A stretch of DNA of 45,034 nt from Gammaproteobacteria bacterium (GTDB lineage Bacteria; Pseudomonadota; Gammaproteobacteria; SZUA-140). The notes beneath the pieces are model-generated. The model saw only the letters and a list, made by a program, of their open reading frames with translations, did not search any database and was not told the DNA's origin. Below are positions 17,672 through 25,897 of this stretch, in pieces; the first letter of the stretch is position 1; each line of letters opens with the position of its first letter. A program made the translations under genes and the position numbers. The stretch lies in NCBI GenBank assembly GCA_016218365.1, contig JACREF010000020.1, positions 1-45,034 on the forward strand. Direction: 5' to 3'.

Positions 17672-17868
17672 CCGTTCGTGGTGAGTAGGCGCGAGAGCAC
17701 AGCAACATGCCGTTCGTGGTGAGTAGGCGCGAGAGCACAGCAACATGCCGTTCGTGGTGAGTAGGCGCGAGAGCACAGCAACATGCCGTTCGTGGTGAGT
17801 AGGTGCGAGAGCACAGCAACATGCCGTTCGTGGTGAGTAGGTGCGCAGCACCGTATCGAACCATGGGC
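17672..17868. repeat. 38-bp tandem array of REP half-units
   Basis: The unit begins ccgttcgtggtgagtagg and repeats with an exact 38-bp period at 17672, 17710, 17748, 17786 and 17824. Four units are complete; the fifth runs on into cgtatcgaaccatggg and so ends as a normal REP. Units differ by a single C/T change. It is an amplified REP half rather than a set of unique spacers. Confidence 0.9.
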
Positions 17869-17876
17869 GGCAGGTC

Positions 17877-17918
17877 CTATGGATTCCAGATCACAGCGAT
17901 GCTGGCCCGGAACGACGA
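17877..17918. repeat. Fragment of the second REP family
   Basis: atggattccagatcacagcg followed by gctggcccggaacgacg is a diverged copy of the arms found at 13540-13580 in the MITE-like element. The remaining sequence up to 18001 holds no gene that I can see. Confidence 0.5.
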
Positions 17919-18001
17919 ATACAGGTTGGGAGAGCCGTTTTCGCGCGGCCCGATATGTTGGGCTGGTCCGGCAATGCCGGGCTGCGCGCCTGCAATTCCC
18001 G

Positions 18002-19777
18002 TTATACGATGACGGCCTTCTGTTCGTGCTGCTGCAGCTGCCACATCCGCGCGTAAAAACTGTCGGCGGCCAGCAGTTGCTGGTGGGTGCCGTGCTCGAC
18101 CAGTTGGCCGTGGTCGAGCACCAGGATGCGGTCGGCATCGACGATCGTCGACAAGCGGTGGGCGATGACCAGCGTGGTGTGATTGGTGGCGACATCGCGC
18201 AGCGCATCGAGGATTGCCTGTTCCGATTTCGAGTCCAGCGCCGACGTCGCCTCGTCAAAGATCAGGATCGGCGTGTCCTTGAGGATGGCGCGGGCGATGG
18301 CGATGCGCTGCTTCTCGCCGCCGGAGACCTTGAGGCCGCGTTCACCGACCAGGGTCTCATAACCGTCCGGCAGCCGGGCGATGAAGTCGCCGAGGTGCGC
18401 CAGCTCGGCGGCGCGTAACACCTGCTCGCGCGGCGCCTCCGGCCGGGCATAACTGATGTTGTAATAGATGGTGTCGTTGAACAGTACCGTGTCCTGCGGC
18501 ACGATGGCAATCGCGCGGCGCAGACTATGCTGATCGACCGCGCGGATGTCCTGGTCGTCGATGACGATGCGGCCGCTGGTGACATCATAGAAGCGGAACA
18601 GCAGCCGCACCAGCGTTGACTTGCCGGCGCCGCTGGCACCGACCACCGCGACCTTGGTGCCGGCCGCGATGGTGAAGCTGACATCGTGCAGGATGGCGCG
18701 CTCGGCCTGGTAATGGAAGGCGACCTGTTCAAAACGGATCTCGCCGCGGCTCACGGTCAGCGGCGCGGCGCCGGGCTGATCGCGGATATCCGGTGCGACT
18801 TCGAGCAGGTTGAACATCTTTTCCAGGTCGGCCAGTGAATGCTTGATCTCGCGATAGACGAAACCGAGGAAGTTCATCGGGATGAACATCTGGATCAGAT
18901 AGGTGTTGATCATCACCAGATCGCCGAGCGTCATGGTGCCGGCGGCGACACCCTGCGCCGCCATCAGTGTCAGCAGCGTGATCGCCAGCGCGATGATCGC
19001 CCCCTGGCCGATGTTCAGCGACGCCAGCGAGGTCTGGTTGCGGACCGCGGCGCTCTCCCAGTGCTGCAGGTTGTCATCGTAACGCCGCGCCTCGTGCTCC
19101 TCGTTGCCGAAATACTTGACGGTCTCGTAATTCAGCAGGCTGTCGATGGCACGGGTGTTGGCGCGCGAGTCCATCTCATTCATCTGGCGCCGGAACTTCA
19201 TCCGCCATTCGGTGACCAGCAGTGTGAAGGTGATATAGATCGCGGCGGCGGCGAACGGCAGCGCCGCAAACCAGATGCCGAAGTTGTAATACAGGATGCC
19301 GGCGATCAGCAGGATCTCGATCAGCGTCGGCAGGATGTTGAACACCATGAAGTTCAGCAGGAAGCTGATGCCGCGGGTGCCGCGTTCGATGTCGCGTGAC
19401 ACCCCGCCGGTCTGGCGGCCGAGGTGGAACTGCAGGCTCAGTGCATGCAGGTGGCGAAACACCCGCAACGCCACCATCCGGATCGCCCGCTGCGTGACCC
19501 GGGCGAACACCGCGTCGCGCAGTTCGCCGAACAATACGCCGCCGAGTCGCAGCAGGCCATAGCCGGCGACCAGCGCCAGCGGCACGATCAGAGCCGGGTG
19601 GCGGCTGGCATCCAGCGCATCGACGATGTGCTTGAGCACCATCGGTACCGTGACCAGCGCCAGCTTGGCCAGCACCAGGCAGCTGATCGCCAGGATCACC
19701 CGCCCCTTGTAGATCCACAGATAGGGCAGCAGCGTGCGCAGTGTCTGCCAGTCGGAGCGTTGGCGGGTCGGATTCAT
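18002..19777 (-). CDS. ABC exporter, Atm1/ABCB7-like (fused permease-ATPase)
   Basis: The 591-residue half-transporter has six N-terminal membrane segments (about residues 25-320) and a C-terminal nucleotide-binding domain with Walker A GASGAGKST, signature VSGGEKQR, Walker B ILIFDEATSALD and the H-loop IAHRLST. VSRDIERGTRGISFLLNF in the membrane domain is typical of the Atm1/ABCB7 branch, which exports glutathione-linked or sulfur-containing compounds and confers heavy-metal tolerance. It should work as a homodimer in the inner membrane. ATG 19777 (MNPTRQRSDWQTLRTLLPYL) fits family starts; a longer frame to 19915 would overlap the promoter of the divergent fmdB gene and is rejected. A metal-export neighbour, the DmeF-like gene, lies beyond the repeat gap on the same strand. 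Confidence 0.9.
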   Translation of the reverse strand: MNPTRQRSDWQTLRTLLPYLWIYKGRVILAISCLVLAKLALVTVPMVLKHIVDALDASRHPALIVPLALVAGYGLLRLGGVLFGELRDAVFARVTQRAIRMVALRVFRHLHALSLQFHLGRQTGGVSRDIERGTRGISFLLNFMVFNILPTLIEILLIAGILYYNFGIWFAALPFAAAAIYITFTLLVTEWRMKFRRQMNEMDSRANTRAIDSLLNYETVKYFGNEEHEARRYDDNLQHWESAAVRNQTSLASLNIGQGAIIALAITLLTLMAAQGVAAGTMTLGDLVMINTYLIQMFIPMNFLGFVYREIKHSLADLEKMFNLLEVAPDIRDQPGAAPLTVSRGEIRFEQVAFHYQAERAILHDVSFTIAAGTKVAVVGASGAGKSTLVRLLFRFYDVTSGRIVIDDQDIRAVDQHSLRRAIAIVPQDTVLFNDTIYYNISYARPEAPREQVLRAAELAHLGDFIARLPDGYETLVGERGLKVSGGEKQRIAIARAILKDTPILIFDEATSALDSKSEQAILDALRDVATNHTTLVIAHRLSTIVDADRILVLDHGQLVEHGTHQQLLAADSFYARMWQLQQHEQKAVIV

Positions 19778-19822
19778 CCCCGGCACGCTAACAGAAAGGG
19801 GGTGGACAGTGCAATTTTCGAG

Positions 19823-19828
19823 TATAAT
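19823..19828 (+). promoter_or_regulatory. Candidate -10 box for the fmdB-DUF502-aspS operon
   Basis: A perfect tataat lies 80 bp upstream of the fmdB ATG in the divergent gap. A tggaca at 19803 is only 14 bp away, too close for a standard -35, so the upstream element is unresolved. Confidence 0.4.
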
Positions 19829-19908
19829 CGACAGCTTGTCAGATCTTGAATTCCACCCGGCCGGCCTTATGTTGACCGGGACAGCTACTGATATATTGAG
19901 GGTGAAGC

Positions 19909-20181
19909 ATGCCAATTTATGAATACCGTTGTGACGGCTGTGGCCACGACCTCGAGGCGCTGCAGAAGATGAGTGATGCCGACCTGACTGACTGCCCGTC
20001 CTGCGGCCAGCCGCAGTTGCGCAAGCTGATCTCGGCCTCCGGCTTTCAGCTGAAGGGCTCCGGCTGGTACCAGACCGACTTCAGCGGCAAGAAGAGCGCC
20101 GCCCCGGCGGCCGAGGCCCCGGCCTGCGCCCCGGGCGGGTGTGCCGCGGCCGGCTGTCCGGCAATCAATAATAGCAACTGA
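19909..20181 (+). CDS. fmdB: FmdB-family zinc-ribbon protein
   Basis: The 90-residue protein starts MPIYEYRCDGCGHDLEALQK and has two CxxC knuckles (C8/C11 and C29/C32) forming a small zinc ribbon. The C-terminal third is an Ala/Gly/Pro-rich tail with three more cysteines (APACAPGGCAAAGCP). The family is a putative regulator; its biochemical role is unknown. The order fmdB-DUF502-aspS is a conserved gammaproteobacterial arrangement, and the three genes here are spaced closely enough to be one operon. Confidence 0.93.
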   Translation: MPIYEYRCDGCGHDLEALQKMSDADLTDCPSCGQPQLRKLISASGFQLKGSGWYQTDFSGKKSAAPAAEAPACAPGGCAAAGCPAINNSN

Positions 20182-20194
20182 CCGGCCTGTAACC

Positions 20195-20860
20195 ATGCCA
20201 CAAAAACAACGGCATCTGCGCCGTTACCTGATCGCCGGCCTGTTGATCTGGCTGCCGCTCGGCGTGACGCTGCTGGTCATCCAGTTCCTGGTCAATACCA
20301 TGGACGGACTGCTGCTGCTGTTGCCGGCGCAGTACCATCCCTCTGAGCTGCTCAGTGTCCATATCCCGGGGCTCGGGGTGGTGCTGGCGGCCGCGATCGT
20401 GCTGCTGACCGGTATGATCGTCGCCAACTTTTTCGGCCGCCGGCTGATCGCGCTGTGGGAATCGCTGCTGCAGCGCATCCCGCTGGTGCGCTCGATCTAT
20501 GGCAGCGTCAAGCAGCTGGCCGAGACGCTGTTCTCGACCGGCGGCAACTCGTTCCGCAAGGTGCTGCTGATCGAATATCCGCGGCGTGGCATCTGGACGC
20601 TGGCGTTCCAGACCGGCAGTGCCAGCGATGAGGTCCAGGCCAAGACCGGCCAGCGGCTGGTCAACGTCTTCGTACCGACCACGCCGAATCCGACCTCGGG
20701 GTTCTATCTGATGCTGGCGCAGGAAGAGGTCATCGAGCTGGACATGAGCGTCGACGACGCGCTGAAGACCATCATCTCGATGGGCGTCATCATGCCGCCG
20801 CCCCGGAAGGCCGAGGCGGCCCCGTCACTTGAACAGCAGGCTGGCAAACCGGTACCATAG
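20195..20860 (+). CDS. DUF502 membrane protein
   Basis: The 221-residue protein has two strong N-terminal membrane segments (YLIAGLLIWLPLGVTLLVIQ, and a second around VVLAAAIVLLTGMIVANFF) followed by a soluble domain with RIPLVRSIYGSVKQLAETL and VFVPTTPNPTSGFYL, both hallmarks of DUF502. Its function is not established; it is an inner-membrane protein that habitually precedes aspS. ATG 20195 is chosen for the fit of MPQKQRHLRRYL as a positively charged start and lies 13 bp past the fmdB stop codon. Confidence 0.92.
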   Translation: MPQKQRHLRRYLIAGLLIWLPLGVTLLVIQFLVNTMDGLLLLLPAQYHPSELLSVHIPGLGVVLAAAIVLLTGMIVANFFGRRLIALWESLLQRIPLVRSIYGSVKQLAETLFSTGGNSFRKVLLIEYPRRGIWTLAFQTGSASDEVQAKTGQRLVNVFVPTTPNPTSGFYLMLAQEEVIELDMSVDDALKTIISMGVIMPPPRKAEAAPSLEQQAGKPVP

Positions 20861-20920
20861 ACGGTTCAGTCTCGCGGTTGCTGCCGCGGTTTTTCATCTA
20901 CTCAAGCAAGGTTGATTGCT

Positions 20921-22720
20921 ATGCGCACCCATTATTGTGGTCAGGTCACCGAGGCCTGTGATGGCCAGGACGTCGAGGTCTGCGGCTGGGTCCATCGCCG
21001 TCGTGACCATGGTGGCGTGATCTTCATCGACCTGCGTGACCGCGAGGGTCTGGTGCAGGTGGTGTTCGCGCCGGGTGAACGCGACAGTTTTGCGCTGGCC
21101 GAGAAGGTGCGCAGCGAATTCGTGCTGCGGGTCGCCGGCCGGGTACGGCGCCGTCCCGAGGGCACGGTGAATGCCAATCTGCCCACCGGCCAGATCGAGA
21201 TCGCCGCGACGCGGCTCGAGATCCTCAACAGTGCCCGGACACCGCCGTTTTCGATCGACGATGAAAACTTCGATGTCAACGAGGACAACCGGCTGCGCTA
21301 CCGCTACCTCGACCTGCGCCGGCCGCAGATGCAGGCGCGGATGCGGCTACGTTCGCGGGTCGCCAGCACGGTACGCCGTTTCCTCGATGACAACGGCTTC
21401 ATGGAGATCGAGACCCCGATCCTGACCAAGTCGACACCGGAAGGCGCGCGCGACTATCTGGTGCCGAGCCGCACCCATCCCGGCAGCTTCTTTGCGCTGC
21501 CGCAGTCGCCGCAGCTGTTCAAGCAGCTGCTGATGATGGCCGGCATGGACCGCTATTACCAGGTGGTGCGCTGTTTCCGCGACGAGGACCTGCGCGCCGA
21601 TCGCCAGCCTGAATTCACCCAGCTCGATATCGAGACCTCGTTCCTGAGCGAGGAGCAGATCATCACGCTGATGGAACAGATGATCCGCGAGTTGTTCAAT
21701 GAGGTGCTCGGCGTCCAGCTGCCGAACCCGATGCCGCGCATGACCCATGCCGAGGCGGTGCGCCGCTTTGGCATCGACCGTCCCGACCTGCGCATCCCGC
21801 TCGAACTGGTTGATGTCGGCGACCTGATGCAGGGTGTCGAGTTCAAGGTGTTCTCGGCCCCGGCCATCGATCCGCATGGCCGCGTCGCGGCGTTGCGGGT
21901 GCCGCAGGGTGGCGACAGACTGAGCCGCAAGGAGATCGATGACTACACCAAGTTTGTCTCGATCTACGGCGCCAAGGGTCTGGCCTATATCAAGGTCAAT
22001 GACCGGGCCGCCGGCCGTGACGGCCTGCAGTCGCCGATCCTCAAATTCCTGCCGGATGCGGCCATTGAAGGCATCCTGCAGCGCACCGGCGCCGGCAACA
22101 GTGACCTGATCTTCTTCGGCGCCGACAAGGCGAAGATCGTCAACGAATCGCTGGCGGCGCTGCGCATCAAGATCGGTCACGACCTCGGTCTGGTCAAGCA
22201 GGGCTGGCAGCCGCTGTGGGTCGTCGATTTTCCGATGTTCGAATGGGACGAGGGCAACCAGCGCTGGGCCTCCTTGCATCATCCGTTCACGCGGCCGCAG
22301 GTTCAGGATGTCAGCGAGCTGGTGGCCGATCCCGGCAATGCCAAGTCATACGCCTATGACCTGGTGCTGAACGGTACCGAGCTCGGCGGTGGTTCGATCC
22401 GTATCCATAATGCCGAGATGCAGGCCGAGGTGCTGAAGCTGCTCGGTATCAATGATGACGAGGCGCAGCAGAAGTTCGGCTTCCTGCTCGAGGCGCTGCA
22501 ATACGGTTGTCCGCCGCACGGCGGGCTGGCCTTTGGTCTCGACCGGCTGGTGATGCTGATGTCCGGTGCGACGTCGATCCGCGAGGTCATTGCATTCCCG
22601 AAGACCCAGACCGCGGCCTGTCTGCTGACGGCAGCGCCGAGTGAGGTCGACGACAAGCAGTTGCGCGAGCTCGGTATCCAGCTGCGCAAGGTAGCGGTGG
22701 TTGCCAAGACCGGCGCCTGA
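20921..22720 (+). CDS. aspS: Aspartate-tRNA ligase
   Basis: The 599-residue class II synthetase charges tRNA-Asp (and in many bacteria lacking AsnRS also tRNA-Asn) with aspartate. It has the N-terminal OB-fold anticodon domain ([20 protein letters not shown]), motif 2 around [20 protein letters not shown], the bacterial GAD insertion (about residues 290-420) and motif 3 [12 protein letters not shown] near the end. Length and order match bacterial AspRS. ATG 20921 follows aagg with 9-bp spacing. It is third in the fmdB-DUF502-aspS group. In many relatives yebC comes next; here nadA does. Confidence 0.98.
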   Translation: MRTHYCGQVTEACDGQDVEVCGWVHRRRDHGGVIFIDLRDREGLVQVVFAPGERDSFALAEKVRSEFVLRVAGRVRRRPEGTVNANLPTGQIEIAATRLEILNSARTPPFSIDDENFDVNEDNRLRYRYLDLRRPQMQARMRLRSRVASTVRRFLDDNGFMEIETPILTKSTPEGARDYLVPSRTHPGSFFALPQSPQLFKQLLMMAGMDRYYQVVRCFRDEDLRADRQPEFTQLDIETSFLSEEQIITLMEQMIRELFNEVLGVQLPNPMPRMTHAEAVRRFGIDRPDLRIPLELVDVGDLMQGVEFKVFSAPAIDPHGRVAALRVPQGGDRLSRKEIDDYTKFVSIYGAKGLAYIKVNDRAAGRDGLQSPILKFLPDAAIEGILQRTGAGNSDLIFFGADKAKIVNESLAALRIKIGHDLGLVKQGWQPLWVVDFPMFEWDEGNQRWASLHHPFTRPQVQDVSELVADPGNAKSYAYDLVLNGTELGGGSIRIHNAEMQAEVLKLLGINDDEAQQKFGFLLEALQYGCPPHGGLAFGLDRLVMLMSGATSIREVIAFPKTQTAACLLTAAPSEVDDKQLRELGIQLRKVAVVAKTGA

Positions 22721-22778
22721 TCAGCGTGTGTCGCAATGCGCCCGGCGCGGCGGCGGGGTGATGCGGGAGGAGGTAGTC

Positions 22779-23879
22779 ATGTCGAACGTTGCGGTCATTG
22801 AACAACTGTCGCCTCTCAGCGACGACGAATGTCAGGCGCGCATTGTTGCCGCCAGGCAGGCGCTGGGCGCGCGCGTCGTCATCCTCGGTCATCACTATCA
22901 GCGCGAAGAGGTGTTCCGTCACGCCGACTACAGCGGCGACTCGCTGCAGCTGTCGCGCTGGGCCGCGCAGTCACAGGCCGATTACATCATCTTCTGCGGC
23001 GTGCACTTCATGGCCGAGGTCGCCGACATCCTGTCGCGGCCGCAGCAGATCGCGATCCTGCCCTCGCTGGCCGCCGGTTGTTCGATGGCCGACATGGCCA
23101 ATCTTGCCAAGGTCGAGCGGGCGTGGCGTGAACTTACCGAGGTGCTGGGTGCCGCTGATCAGCGCGTGACACCGGTGACCTATATCAACTCGGCGGCCGA
23201 CCTGAAGGCCTTTTGCGGCCGCCATGGCGGCATCGTCTGCACCTCGAGCAATGCCCGCGCGGTGCTGGAGTGGTCGTATGGACGGCGTGACAAGGTGCTG
23301 TTCTTCCCCGACCAGCATCTGGGCCGCAACACCGCCTATCGGATGGGCATGCCACTTGAAGACATGGTGGTGTGGGATTTCGAGTTGCCGTATGGCGGCC
23401 TGACGCCAGAGCAGATCCGCGCCGCGCGGCTGATCCTGTGGAAGGGTTTTTGTTCGGTGCATCAGATGTTCCGTCCCGAACACATCGACCGCTTCAAGCA
23501 GAAATTCCCTGACACCCTCGTCATCGCGCACCCCGAGGCCAGCTTCGAGGTGTGCCAGCAGTCCGATTACGTCGGTTCAACCGAGTTCATCGTCAAGACC
23601 ATCGCGGCCGCTGCGCCGGGCACGCGCTGGCTGGTTGGTACCGAGCTGAATCTTGTCAACCGGTTGCACGATCAGTTCAAGGCCGACGGCAAACACGTGC
23701 ATTTCATGTCGCCGACGGTATGCATGTGCTCGACGATGTTCCGCACCGACCCGCCGTCATTGCTGCGGGTGCTCGAGGGCCTGATCGAAGGCACGGTCAT
23801 CAACCGCATCACGGTAGCGGAGCGCGATGCCGAGCAGGCGCGGCTGGCATTGCAGCGGATGTTTGACGTGTCTGTCTGA
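22779..23879 (+). CDS. nadA: Quinolinate synthase A
   Basis: The 366-residue [4Fe-4S] enzyme condenses iminoaspartate with dihydroxyacetone phosphate to give quinolinate, the second step of de novo NAD synthesis. Cluster cysteines are expected in FCGVHFMAE (C73), GIVCTSSNA and MCSTMF, all present; ILGHHYQ, HPEASFEV and YVGSTEFIV are further family motifs. The strong ggaggagg ahead of ATG 22779 decides the start over the in-frame ATG at 22761. It lies 58 bp after aspS on the same strand. No nadB or nadC is in the window. Confidence 0.97.
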   Translation: MSNVAVIEQLSPLSDDECQARIVAARQALGARVVILGHHYQREEVFRHADYSGDSLQLSRWAAQSQADYIIFCGVHFMAEVADILSRPQQIAILPSLAAGCSMADMANLAKVERAWRELTEVLGAADQRVTPVTYINSAADLKAFCGRHGGIVCTSSNARAVLEWSYGRRDKVLFFPDQHLGRNTAYRMGMPLEDMVVWDFELPYGGLTPEQIRAARLILWKGFCSVHQMFRPEHIDRFKQKFPDTLVIAHPEASFEVCQQSDYVGSTEFIVKTIAAAAPGTRWLVGTELNLVNRLHDQFKADGKHVHFMSPTVCMCSTMFRTDPPSLLRVLEGLIEGTVINRITVAERDAEQARLALQRMFDVSV

Positions 23880-23908
23880 TCGAACAGGGCGCAAAGGCAC
23901 TGCCTCGT

Positions 23909-24118
23909 TTACTCCTTGCGGCCGCCAAACAGGCTGCGCAGCCAGCTCCACAATGACAGCTTTTCCTTGGGCCGCAGGAAACGGGCCTTGCGGTGCGGGA
24001 TCACCCGGCCATCGGCCGACGGGATGAACGAGCCGTGTTTTTTACTGGGCCGGAACGCCTGGTGTCCGCCGTCCGCATCCTTGTGTCTCTTCGGGTCCTG
24101 CGGCGGGTCGTTGCTCAT
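23909..24118 (-). CDS. Small basic hypothetical protein
   Basis: A 69-residue frame encodes a hydrophilic, Lys/Arg/Pro-rich protein starting MSNDPPQDPKRHKDADGGHQ and ending WSWLRSLFGGRKE, a short amphipathic tail that could bind membrane. It is convergent with nadA (29 bp apart). ATG 24118 begins the region that looks like protein; upstream codons overlap repeat-flanking DNA. I recognise no family. Its codon use resembles the neighbouring genes, which supports it being real. Confidence 0.5.
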   Translation of the reverse strand: MSNDPPQDPKRHKDADGGHQAFRPSKKHGSFIPSADGRVIPHRKARFLRPKEKLSLWSWLRSLFGGRKE

Positions 24119-24204
24119 CGTAGTTCGCTGATCTGGGAGTGAAAGCGGCTGGGGTCTTGCATCCACTACTATATATAGGTCCAGGGTGGGGGACGTCAAC
24201 CTGG

Positions 24205-24504
24205 CCCTTCGATACGCAGCCCAGGCTGCTACTCAGGACAGGCCCTTCGATACGCGGCCAGGGCCGCTACTCAGGGCGAACGGGGTGTGGTGGGGGTCCG
24301 TTCGTGGTGAGTAGCGCTGCGTAGCAGCGCGTATCGAACCATACGCAGCCCAGGCTGCTACTCAGGACAGGCCCTTCGATACGCGGCCGATGGCCGCTAC
24401 TCAGGGCGAACGGGGTGTGGTGGGGGTCCGATCATGGTGAGTAGCGCTGCGTAGCAGCGCGTATCGAACCATACGCGACCACGGTCGCTACTCAGGGCGA
24501 ACGG
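24205..24504. repeat. REP cluster with 129-bp tandem duplication
   Basis: Six or more REP arms alternate in direction (cccttcgatacg, ctactcagggcgaacggg, ccgttcgtggtgagtag, gtatcgaaccatacgc). Two copies of a composite unit start at 24213 and 24342, exactly 129 bp apart and nearly identical; the start of a third differs. It fills most of the 452-bp gap before ruvC, which holds no other feature that I can see. Confidence 0.88.
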
Positions 24505-24570
24505 AAAGAGGTACCTGCCCAGTCCGGCGCCAAAGTGCTAGACTGCCACAAAGCATTCAGGCAGGGGTGT

Positions 24571-25077
24571 ATGTCACGCATACTGGGGATCGATCCGGGC
24601 TCGCGGCTGACCGGCTTTGGTGTCATCGAGCGCCAGGGCCAGGCATTGCGTTATGTCGTCAGCGGTTGTATCCGCATGACCGCCGACGACCACCCGGGGC
24701 GGATCCGCGAGATCTTTACCGGTCTGAGCCAGGTGGCCGATGAGTATCGGCCGGATGAGGTGGCGATCGAAAAGGTCTTTGTCAGCCGCAGTGCCGATTC
24801 AGCGTTGAAGCTTGGTCAGGCGCGCGGCGCGGCGCTGAGTGCCGTGGTCATCCGTGAGCTGCCGGTTCATGAATACACGACGACCCGCATCAAGCAGGCG
24901 ATCGTCGGCCGTGGCCATGGCGACAAGCAGCAGGTGCAACATATGGTGATGGCGTTGCTGAAGCTGCCGGCTTTGCCGCAGGCCGACGCCGCCGACGCAC
25001 TGGCCTGTGCATTGTGCCACGCCCATTTCGGCCAGACGCTGGGGCGGATGCATGCGGCGCTGCAGGCGATACGATGA
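24571..25077 (+). CDS. ruvC: Holliday junction endonuclease RuvC
   Basis: The 168-residue nuclease resolves Holliday junctions by symmetric cuts. The catalytic acidic residues sit in ILGIDPGS (D8), the VAIEKVF stretch and the C-terminal QADAADALACALCHA pair; the RNase H-like order is complete. ATG 24571 is the family start (MSRILGIDPGSRLTGFG), behind aggggtgt; the longer frame from 24535 adds 12 unlike residues. The stop overlaps the ruvA start as ATGA, so translation is coupled. The usual upstream partner yebC is missing and the REP cluster lies in its place. Confidence 0.97.
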   Translation: MSRILGIDPGSRLTGFGVIERQGQALRYVVSGCIRMTADDHPGRIREIFTGLSQVADEYRPDEVAIEKVFVSRSADSALKLGQARGAALSAVVIRELPVHEYTTTRIKQAIVGRGHGDKQQVQHMVMALLKLPALPQADAADALACALCHAHFGQTLGRMHAALQAIR

Positions 25078-25685
25078 TCGGCTATCTGCGCGGCCGTATC
25101 CTGTCCTGCCAGCCGCCACAGCTGTTGCTCGACGTCAACGGCATCGGCTACGAGATCGAGGCGACCATGGCGACCTTTGGCCGGATGCCCGAGGTCGGCG
25201 CCGAGTTCGGCCTGTACACGCATCTGATCGTCCGCGAGGATGCACAGCTGCTGTATGGTTTTGCCAGCGACACCGAGCGCAGCCTGTTCCGCAGCCTGAT
25301 CCGCATCACCGGCGTCGGGGCGCGCATGGCGCTGACGGTATTGTCCGGCATGTCGGTCGCTGATTTCACCCGCTGCATCCTCGACAAAGATGTCGCGATG
25401 CTGACGCGGCTGCCCGGGGTTGGCAAGAAGACCGCCGAACGGCTGATCGTCGAGATGCACGACCGCCTGCCGGACAGTAACGCGGTGCTGCGCAGCGCGG
25501 TCTTGCCCGGTGCCCGCGCCGCCGCCGCGCTTGCCGACCCGGTCGCCGATGCCGTCAGTGCGCTGATCTCACTGGGCTACAAGCCGCAGGAGGCCAGCCG
25601 CATGGTGCGCGCCGTGGAGACCGAGGGCCAGGGCAGCGCGGCGCTGATCCGTGCCGCGCTGCAGTCGGTGCTGGCGAAAGGGTAA
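25074..25685 (+). CDS. ruvA: Holliday junction branch-migration protein RuvA
   Basis: The 203-residue DNA-binding subunit forms tetramers on four-way junctions and loads RuvB. The OB-fold N-terminus (MIGYLRGRILSCQPPQLLLD), two helix-hairpin-helix motifs (ITGVGARMALTVLSG and LPGVGKKTAERLIVE) and the C-terminal RuvB-contact domain (AVSALISLGYKPQEASRMV) are all visible. ATG 25074 overlaps the ruvC stop. The last codons (ctggcgaaagggtaag) are duplicated 141 bp downstream, showing that an element entered right at the stop codon without damaging the protein. Confidence 0.97.
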   Translation: MIGYLRGRILSCQPPQLLLDVNGIGYEIEATMATFGRMPEVGAEFGLYTHLIVREDAQLLYGFASDTERSLFRSLIRITGVGARMALTVLSGMSVADFTRCILDKDVAMLTRLPGVGKKTAERLIVEMHDRLPDSNAVLRSAVLPGARAAAALADPVADAVSALISLGYKPQEASRMVRAVETEGQGSAALIRAALQSVLAKG

Positions 25686-25827
25686 GCGGGCATAAGCGGG
25701 GCATAAGCGGGGACAGACCAGAATGGCACTTACTTAAAGAGGTAGCCGGCGGGTAGCCTGGGTTGAGCGACAGCGAAACCCGGGTTTCACTCCGTTCAAC
25801 CCAGGCTACCTCTGGCGAAAGGGTAAG
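25671..25827. mobile_element. REP-type insertion that duplicated the ruvA 3' end
   Basis: The 16-bp sequence ctggcgaaagggtaag occurs at 25671-25686 (end of ruvA) and again at 25812-25827. Between them lie tandem cataagcgggg units and a perfect 15-bp-arm palindrome at 25752-25810 (ggtagcctgggttga and its complement). The arrangement looks like an insertion flanked by a target duplication, or slippage during copying. Confidence 0.6.
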
Positions 25828-25832
25828 TGGGG

Positions 25833-25865
25833 ACCACGGTTTTCCTGGCGACAAAAAACCGTGGT
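25833..25865. repeat. Palindrome ahead of ruvB (RAYT-type REP)
   Basis: 11-bp arms accacggtttt and aaaaccgtggt surround an 11-nt loop; outside them ggggac and gtcccc also pair partly. It is 32 bp ahead of the ruvB start and could attenuate readthrough from ruvCA. The related ggggacagacca at 25709-25720 is another half. Confidence 0.6.
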
Positions 25866-25897
25866 CTGTCCCCTGTTCACTCGTTATCATAGAGACC

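Noticed and set aside
17672-17868. Regularly spaced 38-bp repeats as a CRISPR array
   Set aside because: There are no unique spacers; the whole unit repeats, and it is part of a REP.
17580-18258. Minus-strand frames encoding repeated TYSPRTACCCALAP and THHER peptides
   Set aside because: They are translations of the 38-bp tandem array and continue antiparallel through the ABC gene in another frame.
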